This document shows, one piece after another, positions 46,901-57,045 of a stretch of 64,000 nucleotides of DNA. The notes beneath the pieces are model-generated. The model saw nothing but the letters and a program-made list of their open reading frames with translations. It was not told the DNA's origin and ran no database searches. Both the position numbers and the translations under genes were made by a program. Source of the stretch: Rhododendron vialii (Eukaryota > Streptophyta > Magnoliopsida > Ericales > Ericaceae). The DNA lies in assembly GCF_030253575.1 (NCBI RefSeq), contig NC_080560.1, positions 41,029,001 through 41,093,000 of the forward strand, in the 5' to 3' direction. Position 1 is the first letter of the stretch. Each line of letters opens with the position of its first letter.

Positions 46901-47279
46901 GTAATTGTTCATGTGGCTTCCTCGTTATTCATATCAAGCTTTGAAGAGAAGCGCGAGGTCTCTTGCGAACAATCTGATCTTGTGGATAACTATCTTGAAC
47001 CTTTGCGACCTTTTCTGCATGAAAGGACCAATATGTTTTGGCATGAACTTAGGTACGTCATCTGCGTTCAACTGACGGAAGATTCCTTATTGGACAACTA
47101 AGGGTGCTTTATCTGTTGGACTTCTTCTTACATATTATATAGCATTTGGTTTAGGTGAGAATATCTGTATTCAGTACTCTAATGAAAAGAATTGGATTTT
47201 CCTTAGGTGTTTTGCAGAAAGCCCATTCACCATGGAGACATATGACACGGTAGTCGAATATAGAAAGTGGTCAGAATAA
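43915..47279 (+). CDS. Topors-like C3HC4 RING-type E3 ubiquitin ligase
   Basis: Five coding exons join in frame: 43915-44309, 45651-45788, 45994-46051, 46799-47052, 47207-47279; all introns are GT-AG. The product is 305 aa. After a poly-Ser stretch (residues 3-12) and a basic linker, a C3HC4 RING finger uses C43, C46, C61, H63, C66, C69, C80 and C83 (CPIC ... CLHAYCVDC ... CPLC). This is followed by DFDSWFFKIDPYSRTFLREKL, REEFNCFSGQTRPLPRQRW and a conserved C-terminal region (PWIRRELEAILGDPD, FLHERTNMFWHELRCFAESPFTMETYD). The RING-WSHLKRKCPLC arrangement and C-terminal block resemble plant Topors-like RING proteins as I remember them. The expected role is ubiquitin transfer from an E2; no substrate can be inferred. 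Intron 1 carries a hAT-like MITE and an Au-SINE-like retroposon. Confidence 0.87.
44336..44573. mobile_element. hAT-like MITE in RING gene intron 1
   Basis: The left end TAAGGATGCAAACGAGCTGA and right end TTGGTTCGTTTGCAGCCGCA are inverted and related to the 41708-42238 element. It starts only about 26 bp after the exon 1 donor. Its interior has many GAGCTCGGCTCG words. Confidence 0.6.
44791..44836 (-). mobile_element. 46-bp Au-SINE-like retroposon fragment
   Basis: A perfect 10-bp duplication ATAGATTAAC (44781-44790 and 44837-44846) flanks a 46-bp insert. On minus, the insert holds GCCGACCCCAAGTGATTGGG, ACATAAGGCTCG and ATTTGGTTTG. It is an extremely 5'-truncated retrotransposition product in RING gene intron 1. 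Confidence 0.75.
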
Positions 47280-48970
47280 GTTCAGAAAAGAGACTTCAAT
47301 TCAGCTCTCTATGTGCTGCTTTGTTGCAACCAGACATGCTATCTTTGGTTAGGTGGAAATTTGAGAGGTCACGTTCTTCGAAGAACTTTGGCTTCAAAGG
47401 ATTATGCTCTAAAGTCAACCCATGCGTCTAGCCGCTAAGATGGATGTTGATATTGCGCTTATGAGAAGAGTGAACCATCGGGAACAAGGTAGATCTGAGT
47501 TCCATTATGTTAGCAGGAAGCAAATCAGTGTTCGCAAGTGGACTGGTGCCCGATACTTTTCAAAAAACTCAATCTCGATTCTCGACAATGGGTACAGCAA
47601 AAGTAGCAGAAACACTGGAGGAGTTCCTCACTGAAGACTTAAAAATTCTCCACATACCACAGGGTGTTTGATTCGGCTTCTTACCCTGCCAGTATTTCAG
47701 CCAAATACTTATCTTTAGCCTTAAACTGGATATTATTGATGTCAACTTTATCAAGGCGGCGAATTTTTCTTGTAGTATTGAGCAGAAGTAGGGCTGCAAA
47801 TGAGCCGAATTGAGCCAAGCTTTATCTCATGTATAACTTGATATTCTTCTTACCAACAAAGTGAGCACTGGCAAGCTGTATCTTTATACAGCTTCTTAAA
47901 CCTTGTATTGGTTGTCTGCATTAGGATATTGTCTTATTTTTCTGTACAAATTCTTTCACAACTCCAAGACAACATTTTATTTCTCATTATGGATGCATCC
48001 ATGTTGGCAACATAAACCTAGCTTGCAGCTCGTGCTCAGTTTGGAATTCTGCATTCTATTGGAATTGAGAAAATAGCCGTTTAGGGAATGCGGTGAATTG
48101 GAATAAGAATGTGACTATGCATTCTATATCCAACTTGAAGTTACATGAATTACTTATATCCTGTATGATAAATTATCATTCCACTGTTAATCAAGCAAAC
48201 GGAGCATAAGTGTAGAGTGGTTATTCGGTGCTCTTGCAGCAAAGAATTATTTTCCCCGAGTGTACGGTAAATAAAGGGCCAACCCTAGGTGTAGGCCCAA
48301 CAAGCGACCGCCTAGGGCTTCCAATTTTTGGCCCAATAATAGGACCCCAAATTCAATTTTTTGAATTTGTGCAGAAAAAATTATCCCAGCAGACTCAAAC
48401 TCACAACCAACGGTGCCGAGAAGTTGGTACAAGTGACGTGCCACTAAACCACAAGGTAATATTTCAATCTTATATCAAATAGGTAATATTGGAGTTTTCT
48501 ACTTGATTGGCATATTTGCCAATCAAAAGTTGGGTCTCTGATGGGCCCTTCTCCTTGATCCTTTTAGTCTTTGTAAACCTTCAAAGATTAATAAATTTGT
48601 TTGCTGTTCAAAAAAATAAATTAAAATAGCTAATTTATATAGACAAAAATGAGAGACCCCATTTTAAAACCTCGCCTAGGGCCTCAAAAATCTTAGAGCC
48701 AGCTTGTGTACGAACTACATTTTCATATGGCCCACAATACCCAATACACCAAGGTTGAATATATGTTTTTGGACATTTGTTGTCTGGATACTCACTCCTC
48801 TTGTGGTTGAAGTCCAGTCATATAAACTTATTCTAAAACGAACTATTTTCCATTTCATCTGAAACCCTTCCTACCCCATTTTGTAACCAAGGCAATTCCT
48901 TTGCTGCTTCGCTCCCTCTTCCAGCACGCGGAGTAACGAACACCAAGGCTTAATGTATTATTCACTCCTC
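47280..48970. other. 3' flank of RING gene and intergenic DNA
   Basis: The RING 3' UTR is expected in the first few hundred bases. A fragment beginning TAGGGCTGCAAATGAGCCGA at 47789 is the left end of a TAGGGCTGCAAACGA-family MITE without a recognisable right end. No further gene is seen; frames at 47422-47634 and 48228-48482 have no domain. Confidence 0.5.
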
Positions 48971-48973
48971 TAT

Positions 48974-49684
48974 GAGAGCATGTAAACCAGTTGTGAGAAA
49001 AAATGCTATGAACAGTACATTTTTTTACTTTACCAACCCATATTTTCCTCCCATACTGCAGCAGTCTCTCTACTTTACCTGCCCCATCCCAAACCCCATC
49101 CCCGTCAATCCTCAACCGCCCACTCCCAACGACGGCCGCCACAAGACTCACATCCAGAACCATCAACCTTGTCCTCCACAAGACCACATCCAGAACCACC
49201 ATCCTCGGCCGCCACAAGACTTAAATCCAGAACCACAAATTCTAGGGCTTTTTTTTTTGGTACTGTGTTTGAAGATTGGAAGGTTTGAAAGAGGATTGGA
49301 AAAGCTTTACCAGTTTTTGAAGTTGTTTCGATCTGCTCAATTAGAAGTACCAAAATAGATCCGAAAGAAATAAAAAAAGATACTACCATTTCAGGTTCTT
49401 GATTTTCAGCTGATCGACCTGCTCGATGATTTCACAAGCTTCGATAGAGGTTCTTGATTTTCGGAGCCATATCACAGTACATCGGAGAGAGAGAGAGAGA
49501 GAGAGAGAGAACAATAGTTTAATGGTTTACTCGTAAAGAGTTGATCGGTAAAAGAAGTGAGCATTTTTTTAAAAGGAAAAATAGCTCCCTGTTTTGCGAG
49601 GCTGCTGTAAACTCATTTTGTGTCTTTAATTAGGTAAAATGGCTATAAAGGGTGTTTTTGCTAGTCTGGTATACATGCTCTGAG
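48974..49684. mobile_element. Non-autonomous DNA transposon with GAGCATGTA ends
   Basis: The left end TGAGAGCATGTAAACCAG and right end CTGGTATACATGCTCTGA are inverted. The roughly 710-bp interior includes a coding-like minisatellite (49137-49222) and a (GA)n tract at about 49483-49510. I could not find a clear target duplication. The 128-aa plus frame and 120-aa minus frame inside are repeat translations without known domains. Confidence 0.6.
49137..49225 (+). repeat. Minisatellite, about 33-bp unit, about 3 copies
   Basis: CCACAAGA followed by CATCCAGAACCA repeats three times (49139, 49177, 49210 approximately), with spacers TCAACCTTGTCCT and CCATCCTCGGCCG. Confidence 0.65.
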
Positions 49685-49689
49685 GAATT

Positions 49690-52355
49690 CCTGGATCATC
49701 ACTGGCCAAACGTATATCGTCAGGTGAAATCTGCCATCAGTTAAGACAAAAGAGAAATGATTCTCATCAAATTTCAGGCTCAAGAAATTATCTGATTCAC
49801 AAAGTTATATGAAGCATCACTAGTCCTCAAACAAAACAAAAATTTTAACACAGGGCTGCAAATAGAAGATAAACCACAGGAATGCCAAAAAACAAATCTC
49901 TTTCCTCCACATTACCTCCGAATTTTATGACAAGACCCAATTCGGAATCAGAGGAAATTAATTTCCATAACACATGCATGGAACACCAGAGTACAACTTT
50001 ACCAAACCGAGCCTTGTGTCCCAAATCGATTGGGGTCGGCTACTTGAATCCTGTTTTCCATTTTCATAAATCAAAATGGGAACTACCCAGTCTATTCAAA
50101 GTTTCTCCATCTGGGCAAGCAGCAGACATATGTAACAAAGAAACTATACTCTCTTTAGCTCATTTACTCAGAGGTGACCAACAACTTAGCACGGATTTAG
50201 TGTACAGTGTCATCATTTACAATTTTCCATGCTTAAAATGGCAAGATGGAATTTCTTGAGATCATCACATTAATGCAGAGGCAAGAGCCAATTGAGAGAA
50301 GCCACTATGTTCTCCAAATAATCAATCCATTTGGAAATGAAGTCAAACTTTTTGACAGAGGAAACATAAAACTGTATAACTATTACAAGGGGCAGATGAA
50401 GCATACTGGCACAAGGTTACCTGAAAGCAACTGCCTGGTTTGCAATCAAACTAGAACTTAGCAGACCAACTTGCTAGAGAATTTTGACGAAACTAAACAC
50501 AAACCTCTAAAGCCTTGTCATGAACATACATGCACGTTTAGGTACAATAATAACGATGAAAGAAAAATGTAAATCTTTTCCTATACAGATCCAGAACCTA
50601 TTTCACCAAGAAGTGCTAAATTGCTAATTTCTACCTTTCTATAATGGCATCAGTGGCCACATTTCTGTTAAGTCTGGTAGCTCGGGCACTTTCAGAAAAC
50701 TGTTCATATCCGTGAAAGTAATAAAATTGTGGAGGCATTATCCCTGAAAGTTTCCCTACGTTACCCTGGCACCTGTGAAAAGTTCCACTGGCCCGGTTTG
50801 GTACATGGAGTTGATGGGAGAAAGGTTATGCAAATGATTTCACTCACAAAACCCGAGTGTTAAATAAAACTAAAACTTGCAAAAAAACGGTCATGCATCA
50901 GGAAAAACGCATGGGAAATCACATTTATAATTTATCCTTGCTTCCCTCCTATTTCCTATTTTTCCAGCTTTCGGTGGTAATAAAACGAGGAAAATACTTC
51001 CTGTAAGCTAGTATCTTCCCTTCCCTTCCTACCTGAAAACATAAAAAGAGCTGCAACTCCCGCAAGTTTATTCTATGACCCACAGATTCTTGGCAATTTT
51101 CCTAAACAAGTTTCTGGGAAATATGACATGGGCTTCACCCTAACTAAGACCCTGGAACTGCAACTCCCTTGATCTAGGGTTTACAACAAAGAAAGAACAA
51201 GACGTTTTCTGAAAAGAAGACTAGCATAACTCATCACACCTCTTTCCAACGTCCGAGATGCAAACGACAGTATGGTGCCTCCAAATGCATTTTATGCACA
51301 AGCCGCAAAACAACTAAACACATCACTTTAGTTGTTTTGTCCTTTTTTTTTTTGATAAGTACATCACTTTTGGTTTAGTTAATGGGGCATGATAATGATA
51401 ATGAAAGAATGCAGCACTTCTCTGACTCTTAGAGAAGGCCTAACAAAGAAAGATCTCAGCCGTAAAGAAACCACATCATGCACAACTATTCTCTCTCCTT
51501 CGGTTAAATCTTGCACAAAGCTATTGCAGATTTCCACAAATCATGAGGAATGATCTTATTTAAGTATCCTCACTAATGGCATGCCAGATAATTGGTCCAA
51601 ACCTTTCAAACCTGATGCATTAGAAATCATGATTTCCCAGATTGTCAACTTTTCGTTACACTTAAAATTAAGAAGATGGGCTGGGCTGGTTTCAACTTCA
51701 GCTCAAAAATTTATGCACTTCAGCAGGATTGAATTGAAGTTAGAAATCAAAAACAACAAGAGAATCTTAAGTGAAGACCTAAAGTAATCAAAGTTGCACA
51801 GAATATCCCATCCTGACCAACTTAGCTAGCGAGGAGTAGTTTCATACATTTGCGTCTTAACGTGGGACATATGACCATTCCATTCTAACGTTGATTCCAT
51901 CGAACCAAACATATAGTACCGTACCGTACCGTACCAAAACACCCTTACGGTACCACACCATACCATACCAAAACACCCTAACGGAACCAATCAAACGTTG
52001 ATTCCATTGAACCAAACATACCCTAATAATTATCAGTTAAGGTAGAAGGATGGAAGATTAAGAGTGACCTGTTACAATGGAGTGAGAGAGAATCCTTTTT
52101 CTTTTCTGCTGAACAACCTCTCCGGTGACGTCCCTTCGTCGGAGTTATTATTCCTTTCCTTGATAAAATAAATTTGATACAGTGAGGCCAAATCTTTTTT
52201 CATGAAAAACAAATTCACTTTGAACATCTCCGATTATGTATCAATCAACATTCGATTCAAATGATCTTTGACATTCTATATCTTCTTGACAAGCTCCACA
52301 ACCTGAACAATTTTGATCACTGAGATAAATCGAAACCAGATCACAATTTTGACGA
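49690..52355. other. Gene-free intergenic sequence
   Basis: No gene is supported. A third Au-SINE-like tail (ACCAAACCGAGCCTTGTGTC then ATTGGGGTCGGCTACTTGAA) lies at about 50001-50060 in the same orientation as the other two. GTACC tandem words sit at about 51918-51960, and a direct repeat ACGTTGATTCCATCGAACCA / ACGTTGATTCCATTGAACCA occurs at about 51890 and 51995. Confidence 0.5.
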
Positions 52356-52356
52356 A

Positions 52357-52505
52357 GGGCCGAGCTATTTGCAACCACAAATTTCCTATACGTAGCCTGT
52401 TCTAAACCTAACCCACAAATCTTATAACAATTTCCTAAATGCAACCTAACAAATATCCCTAAACTTCCAAAAATACCCTCTCCTTCCCCCCTTCTCTCTC
52501 TCCCA
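52357..52505 (+). repeat. Truncated left end of the 42.3-kb hAT-like family
   Basis: GGGCCGAGCTATTTGCAACC, CACAAATTTCC and AACAAATATCCCTAAAC match the left end of the element at 42312-43332 and its AAATACCC-type interior. The right end is not found. Confidence 0.55.
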
Positions 52506-52781
52506 GTTTTCTCTTCTCTAGACTTATTGTTCTAATATGGTGCTTGATATTAAAGATTAGAGGGTTGGAGATAATAACTGCGATTCGAATGTTAGTGAAG
52601 GAATAGTAAAGTTGCGAGTCAACGGAGCATGGCATTAGGATCATCTTTGGGGAGCTTTTGCTTGGGTATTTAGTTTAGTTTACTAGGTCTAATTTCTAAG
52701 GATAAGAGATCCAATACTGGCCCATCAAAAGAGAAAAAGGAAAAAAAAACAAAAAAAACAAAAAAAATTAGAATGCCAAGT

Positions 52782-53375
52782 TCAAACATCTTCAGCCAAA
52801 CGTGGATTTCGAACATTGATTATGCCATTAAGAGCTATTACCATGAGCACATCACTCCACTCCAAAATCTTGGTCAAAAATTGAATTCGACCATACCACA
52901 AAATAAGATACTTCGAGTAGCGCAATTGCCGAATTAGTTTAAGACATTTAAGTTCAACCAAGTACGCATTCCAAACTAGATTGGTTTTCAGACCGTTGAC
53001 AAAATCTACAATGTAAGGATGGTAAACCAAATCAAAGTCATCAACACCAAGAAAATCAATTAGTTCCACTCCTACAAAATCTTTGAATGGTGGAGACTCA
53101 ACAGGAGTGCTGACAACATCTATAGAATTCTCATGAGGAGAACATTGGACATTAAACTCATCATGGCATCCTAACTCTGGGTTTTTTTTCAAATCTAAAC
53201 CAACCTCTTCAACAATGATGAGCGGCTCTATTTCCTCTTCCTCAACATTTAAGTTGGCATCTTCAACATTGACATCATAAACCCAAGATTTAGAAAGGCT
53301 TATAATCCCGTCCCATCGGATATAAGAAAGGCTTAACCAAACAAATATAACCGCCACATGCATCCAACATGGCAA
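52782..53375 (-). other. Unidentified 197-codon open frame, probably repeat-derived
   Basis: An open frame with acidic middle (NVEEEEIEPLIIVEE) and a hydrophobic/basic C-terminal half (VGVELIDFLGVDDFDLVYHP, LKLIRQLRYSKYLILWYGRI, FLTKILEWSDVLMV). I recognise no catalytic motif. The composition is unlike a chance AT-rich frame, and it abuts the broken end of the Syndetin-like relic, which suggests a fragment of an inserted element, for example an accessory or gag-like part of a retrotransposon. The start Met is not reliable because the frame overlaps the 3' flank of relic exon sequence. This is an unknown, not a functional call. Confidence 0.35.
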
Positions 53376-54000
53376 AGATAAAGATATAATAGTAGAAAAT
53401 AAAGAAATAAGCCTTGAGAGAGAGATTTGCTAAAGAATACTTACAACTAAGCGAGTCAATTGAGCCTTTTCCACTTAAGTAGCTGTTATGCTGACCAAAG
53501 GCTTCAAAACAAAATGGAAGAAAATCCCAAACAATTGGCAAATTCCCTATAAGAAAACAGAGTCAACAGACACAGTCAGGTAGAAGTAAAGTGATACTGG
53601 CCACATCATTAAAATTGGATCAATAACAGACAGACAGGAGGATAAAACACAGACAATAAAAAAAAAGGCCAGCAGGAGTAAATTTACCCTAAAAAACTCA
53701 ACATTGACTATTTCCAGCTTCTGCATAAGCCTCTCATATTTATCCATCAACCTGTAGTGAAACAACATTCAGCTCACTGCATCCATGGACATTTTTCAAA
53801 AGTTCAATCACACAAACAAAGATATCTCATTTAAGAAGACAAAGTGATGATCCTGTTTGTGCTATCACTTCTTCACCATTACTATTGAGCTGAAAAATTT
53901 CTTGAATGATTGGACTTGGAAATCCGACTTGGGAGTTGACTATCTTTGTCAAGAAAGTCTACATGAAGATCTTCATTTTCATCTTCTGAGACGGTATTAG

Positions 54001-54930
54001 TAGTGTTCTAAAAGGCGGGATTAATTGCCGATTAATGGGCGATTAATCGGAAATTTGGGCTGACCGATGAGATTAATGGCTAAAAGGTTGAATTAGGCGG
54101 CTAGAAGATTAATCGGACTTTGGCGGCAATTAATCGCCGCTTAATTGGTCGGCGTGTAGGCGGCGATAGGCGATTAATCGATTCATGGGCGATTAATCGG
54201 CTAATGGGCGATTAGGCAAGGTAAATATGAATTTTTAGAAAACGAAGGGGGTAACTGTTATACTCATACCAGGTTATTTAGGGCTTCGAATTACTGTGTT
54301 AGGGCTCTCATTCGATCAGCCTCTCATCGATCTGGGTTTGGGAAGAAACCCAGTCATCGCCTACTGCCGACACCAGTACATCGACGATCGCCTCTCATCA
54401 CCGACACCGGTCATCGCCGACGCTAGTCATCGCCGACGCCTTTCATCACCATTCACCGCCACTGCGCCTCATTGTTGACTGTTGTAACTCTCGATCCCTC
54501 TCTCTTGATCCCCCTCTCTTTCTAATCTCTCTCTCTCTCTTTGTGTGTAATTTCTCCCTCTCTCTCTCTCTCTCTTTTTGTAATTTCTTGATCCCCCCCT
54601 CTCTGTAGTGTGTAGTATTTTTTTTTACAAAATTTAACACTTGAGTCTGAGTAGCAGAGTAGTGTAGTATTGTAAATTTATGGTTTGGACCGTTTGGTGT
54701 AGGCCGTAGCCGTGTAGACCGGTAGACGTGTAGTAACTAGTAAGTATTGATGGTAGAGAATATATCACATCAACTAGAAAAACTGTGATTATTGATGGTA
54801 GGGAGGTTGTAGAATATTTAAAAAAAAAAAACCCGACTAATTGCTAAAAGGCGATTAATGGCCGATTAAAAGGTCTCGAAGCTTGAAGGTGGTCGGCCGC
54901 CCGCCTACCGCCGAGTGCTTTTTAGAACAT
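54001..54930. mobile_element. hAT-like transposon, ARTGTTCT family, copy 2, inside a relic exon
   Basis: The 930-bp element begins TAGTGTTCTAAAAGGCGG and ends GAGTGCTTTTTAGAACAT. The flanking 8-mers are GGTATTAG (53993-54000) and TGTATTAG (54931-54938), matching 7 of 8. The left 230 bp are built from GATTAATCGGC / GGCGATTAATCG words; the right end has GGCGATTAATGGCCGATTAA. The middle (54290-54610) is unlike the ends: it has TCATCGCCGACGC repeats then CT-rich sequence, suggesting captured or filler DNA. No transposase domain is visible. Confidence 0.78.
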
Positions 54931-56048
54931 TGTATTAGTTCCATTTCCATGACTAGCATCATTGTTTTTCAGCTGAAACATATCAGTGTGAAGATTCTCA
55001 TTATTTATTCCACTAGGTTCTCCAGAGTCTGACCCTTTAGGTGAGAAGGAACCATTGTGCTCTTTGGCACTTAGTTTCACCAAAATTGGGTTACCACTTT
55101 TAAGCCAGTATGAAAATCCACTCTTGCCCGTTTCAATTAAATCTGCTGGCTCACTGGATCGTAGGACTCTTTTATTAGGAGAGTTACGGTCAGATGGAAC
55201 AATCAGGGCTGCTCCATCACCGACAAGCCCAGCAAAACTTACAACTTGTATTGTTTCTGGTGGCAGTTGTAACCAATTCTCCTTTTCCAAAACCCTTTTT
55301 AGTGCCTGGAAATAAGGGGTTAAGTCAGTCATTGTATGATTGCATTCAGACTAAATGCAATGCAATGCAATACAAAGAGTACTATTACTGGTATAATTAA
55401 ATAATAAGAAATGGGCTTCATTTTTCATGCAGCTTACAAGGTAGGCTGTTGTTTGTTTCTCTGATTACATTGTTCATAAAGCATAGCAAGTTTTAATCCC
55501 ATCACTTGGAATCTTGAAGTTATGGTTAAATAAGTACTTAAATCTGTATTTTTTTCTCTTTTCTACAACCTACATTTTCACTTTCTTTCATTCTCACTAA
55601 CTGGTTATTTATGCATACAATCTTAATCCACCTTCGCCGATAATGAGGTAACCTTTTTGGTTGCCTAACTGTGAGAGATGTGCATTCCAAATAGACTTCA
55701 GTCCATATTTAGGATGAATCACATACATTATGTTGTCTCATATTACAAGTAGTTATTAGACTAACAATATGCACCGTCTTTTATTTAAGTGATTTTTTTT
55801 TTCCCGAGTAATTGCTCATATACAATAATAATGTATAAGGGATTATCAAAAGATGGAAGTGCAAAACAAGTTTAAAACATGATTGGTCTTCATACTGGGT
55901 CATGCTGTTAGATCAGCAATGTAATTGTAGCACAACAGTGCAATTTCAAAAGCCAACTGAGGCATCAGTGTACCCATAAGGTATTGCCTAAGTTCAAAAC
56001 GCGTAACGTTATTGGTATAACACTACAGAGGAAAATTGGAGAACGCTC

Positions 56049-56186
56049 ATGATAATTTCCTATGCTCTCTTTCTTCTTCTTTTCTTAGTTGAATATGATA
56101 ATTTCCTATGCTCTCTTTCTTCTTCTTTTCTTAGTTGAATATGATAATTTCCTATGCTCTCTTTCTTCTTCTTTTCTTAGTTGAAT
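56049..56186 (+). repeat. Three perfect tandem copies of a 46-bp unit
   Basis: Units at 56049-56094, 56095-56140 and 56141-56186, each starting ATGATAATTTCCTATGCTCT and ending CTTTTCTTAGTTGAAT, are identical by eye. They lie in the long intron of the Syndetin-like relic. Perfect identity implies recent expansion. Confidence 0.92.
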
Positions 56187-56209
56187 TGAATGCCATCACT
56201 TTTCTCCTG

Positions 56210-57045
56210 CTCCAGTGACGCAGCTAGAAACGTGAACAAGAATAGAATCACCCCCACGAGTAAAGAACAACTCTTCCACAATCTAATAACCAGCAGATTA
56301 CTAGAATTATAGGAAAAAAGAGATACTCTCTCTTATGAAAACACTCAATATATTAATCAACTCCCCTAGCCAAGAGGCTTACATCCATATTTATAAAAGT
56401 AGAACTCCTAAACCTAGCCAACATTCCTAAAATACCAAAAAGGAAATAAAATCAATCCTAATTTTCTTGACCAAGTAACCTAGAGAATAGAAAACCTCAA
56501 TCAAAAGAAACTAGGAAAGTAAATACTTTTAGAATATTTTGACTAAATTAAAACTAATAAATAAAAATACTAAACCTAAATTAATTAGAATAAAATGCAA
56601 CTTTCTTGGAATTCACCCTGCATCAGTTGATGCAGGCCGATATTTTGATTATTCTAGAAATATAGGAATCTTAATTTATTATTTTGAGTTTAGCATTTTA
56701 ATAGGAATGTTTTATTTTAGTCAAGATTTTTTACAAGTATTTAGTTTTCCTAGTTTGATTTGATCTAGTATTCCTATTTTGAATAGGTTTCTTGGTCAAG
56801 GAAAATTATGATTGATTTTATTTCCTTATGTTTATTTATTTTCCTTTTTAGATTTTAAGAATGCTAGGTTTAGGAATTCTATTAGTATAAATAAGGTTGT
56901 AAGCCTTAGGGCTAAGGAGTTGTTTTATGAATTATTAATGAAAATTTGAGAAGTTTTCTCAATATTGTGTGTTCGTAAAGGGAGTACCTCTAGGCTCTAG
57001 TTCATACTTATTCGTGTTTGTCCTTGTTGCACATTCTTCTTTTTC
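56210..57045. repeat. Large inverted repeat of LTR-like arms
   Basis: The arm at about 56215-56625 and the arm at about 56628-57040 are diverged reverse complements. For example, ACCTAGCCAACATTCCTAAA, GGAAATAAAATCAATCCTAA and CTTGACCAAG on the left pair with AAGAATGCTAGGTTTAGGAA, GATTGATTTTATTTCC and CTTGGTCAAG on the right. They meet at CCTGCATCA-GT-TGATGCAGG (56617-56636). Either two LTR-like copies inserted head to head or this is one fold-back element. Confidence 0.7.

Noticed and set aside
48855..49389. 120-aa, 128-aa and 94-aa frames on both strands
   Set aside because: They lie inside a TIR-bounded element and translate a CCACAAGACNCACATCCAGA-type minisatellite.
49882..50461. 125-aa and 71-aa plus frames
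   Set aside because: No domain, no splice-compatible neighbours, and overlap with an Au-SINE-like tail.
53752..53835. Possible U12 (AT-AC) intron at the abnormal donor in the Syndetin relic
   Set aside because: The sequence after the exon is ATGAGATATC, not the ATATCCTT U12 donor consensus, and the acceptor is an ordinary CTACAG. A mutated GT donor is simpler.
56049..56186. CRISPR-like array
   Set aside because: The three 46-bp units are directly adjacent with no variable spacers, and the context is a plant intron.
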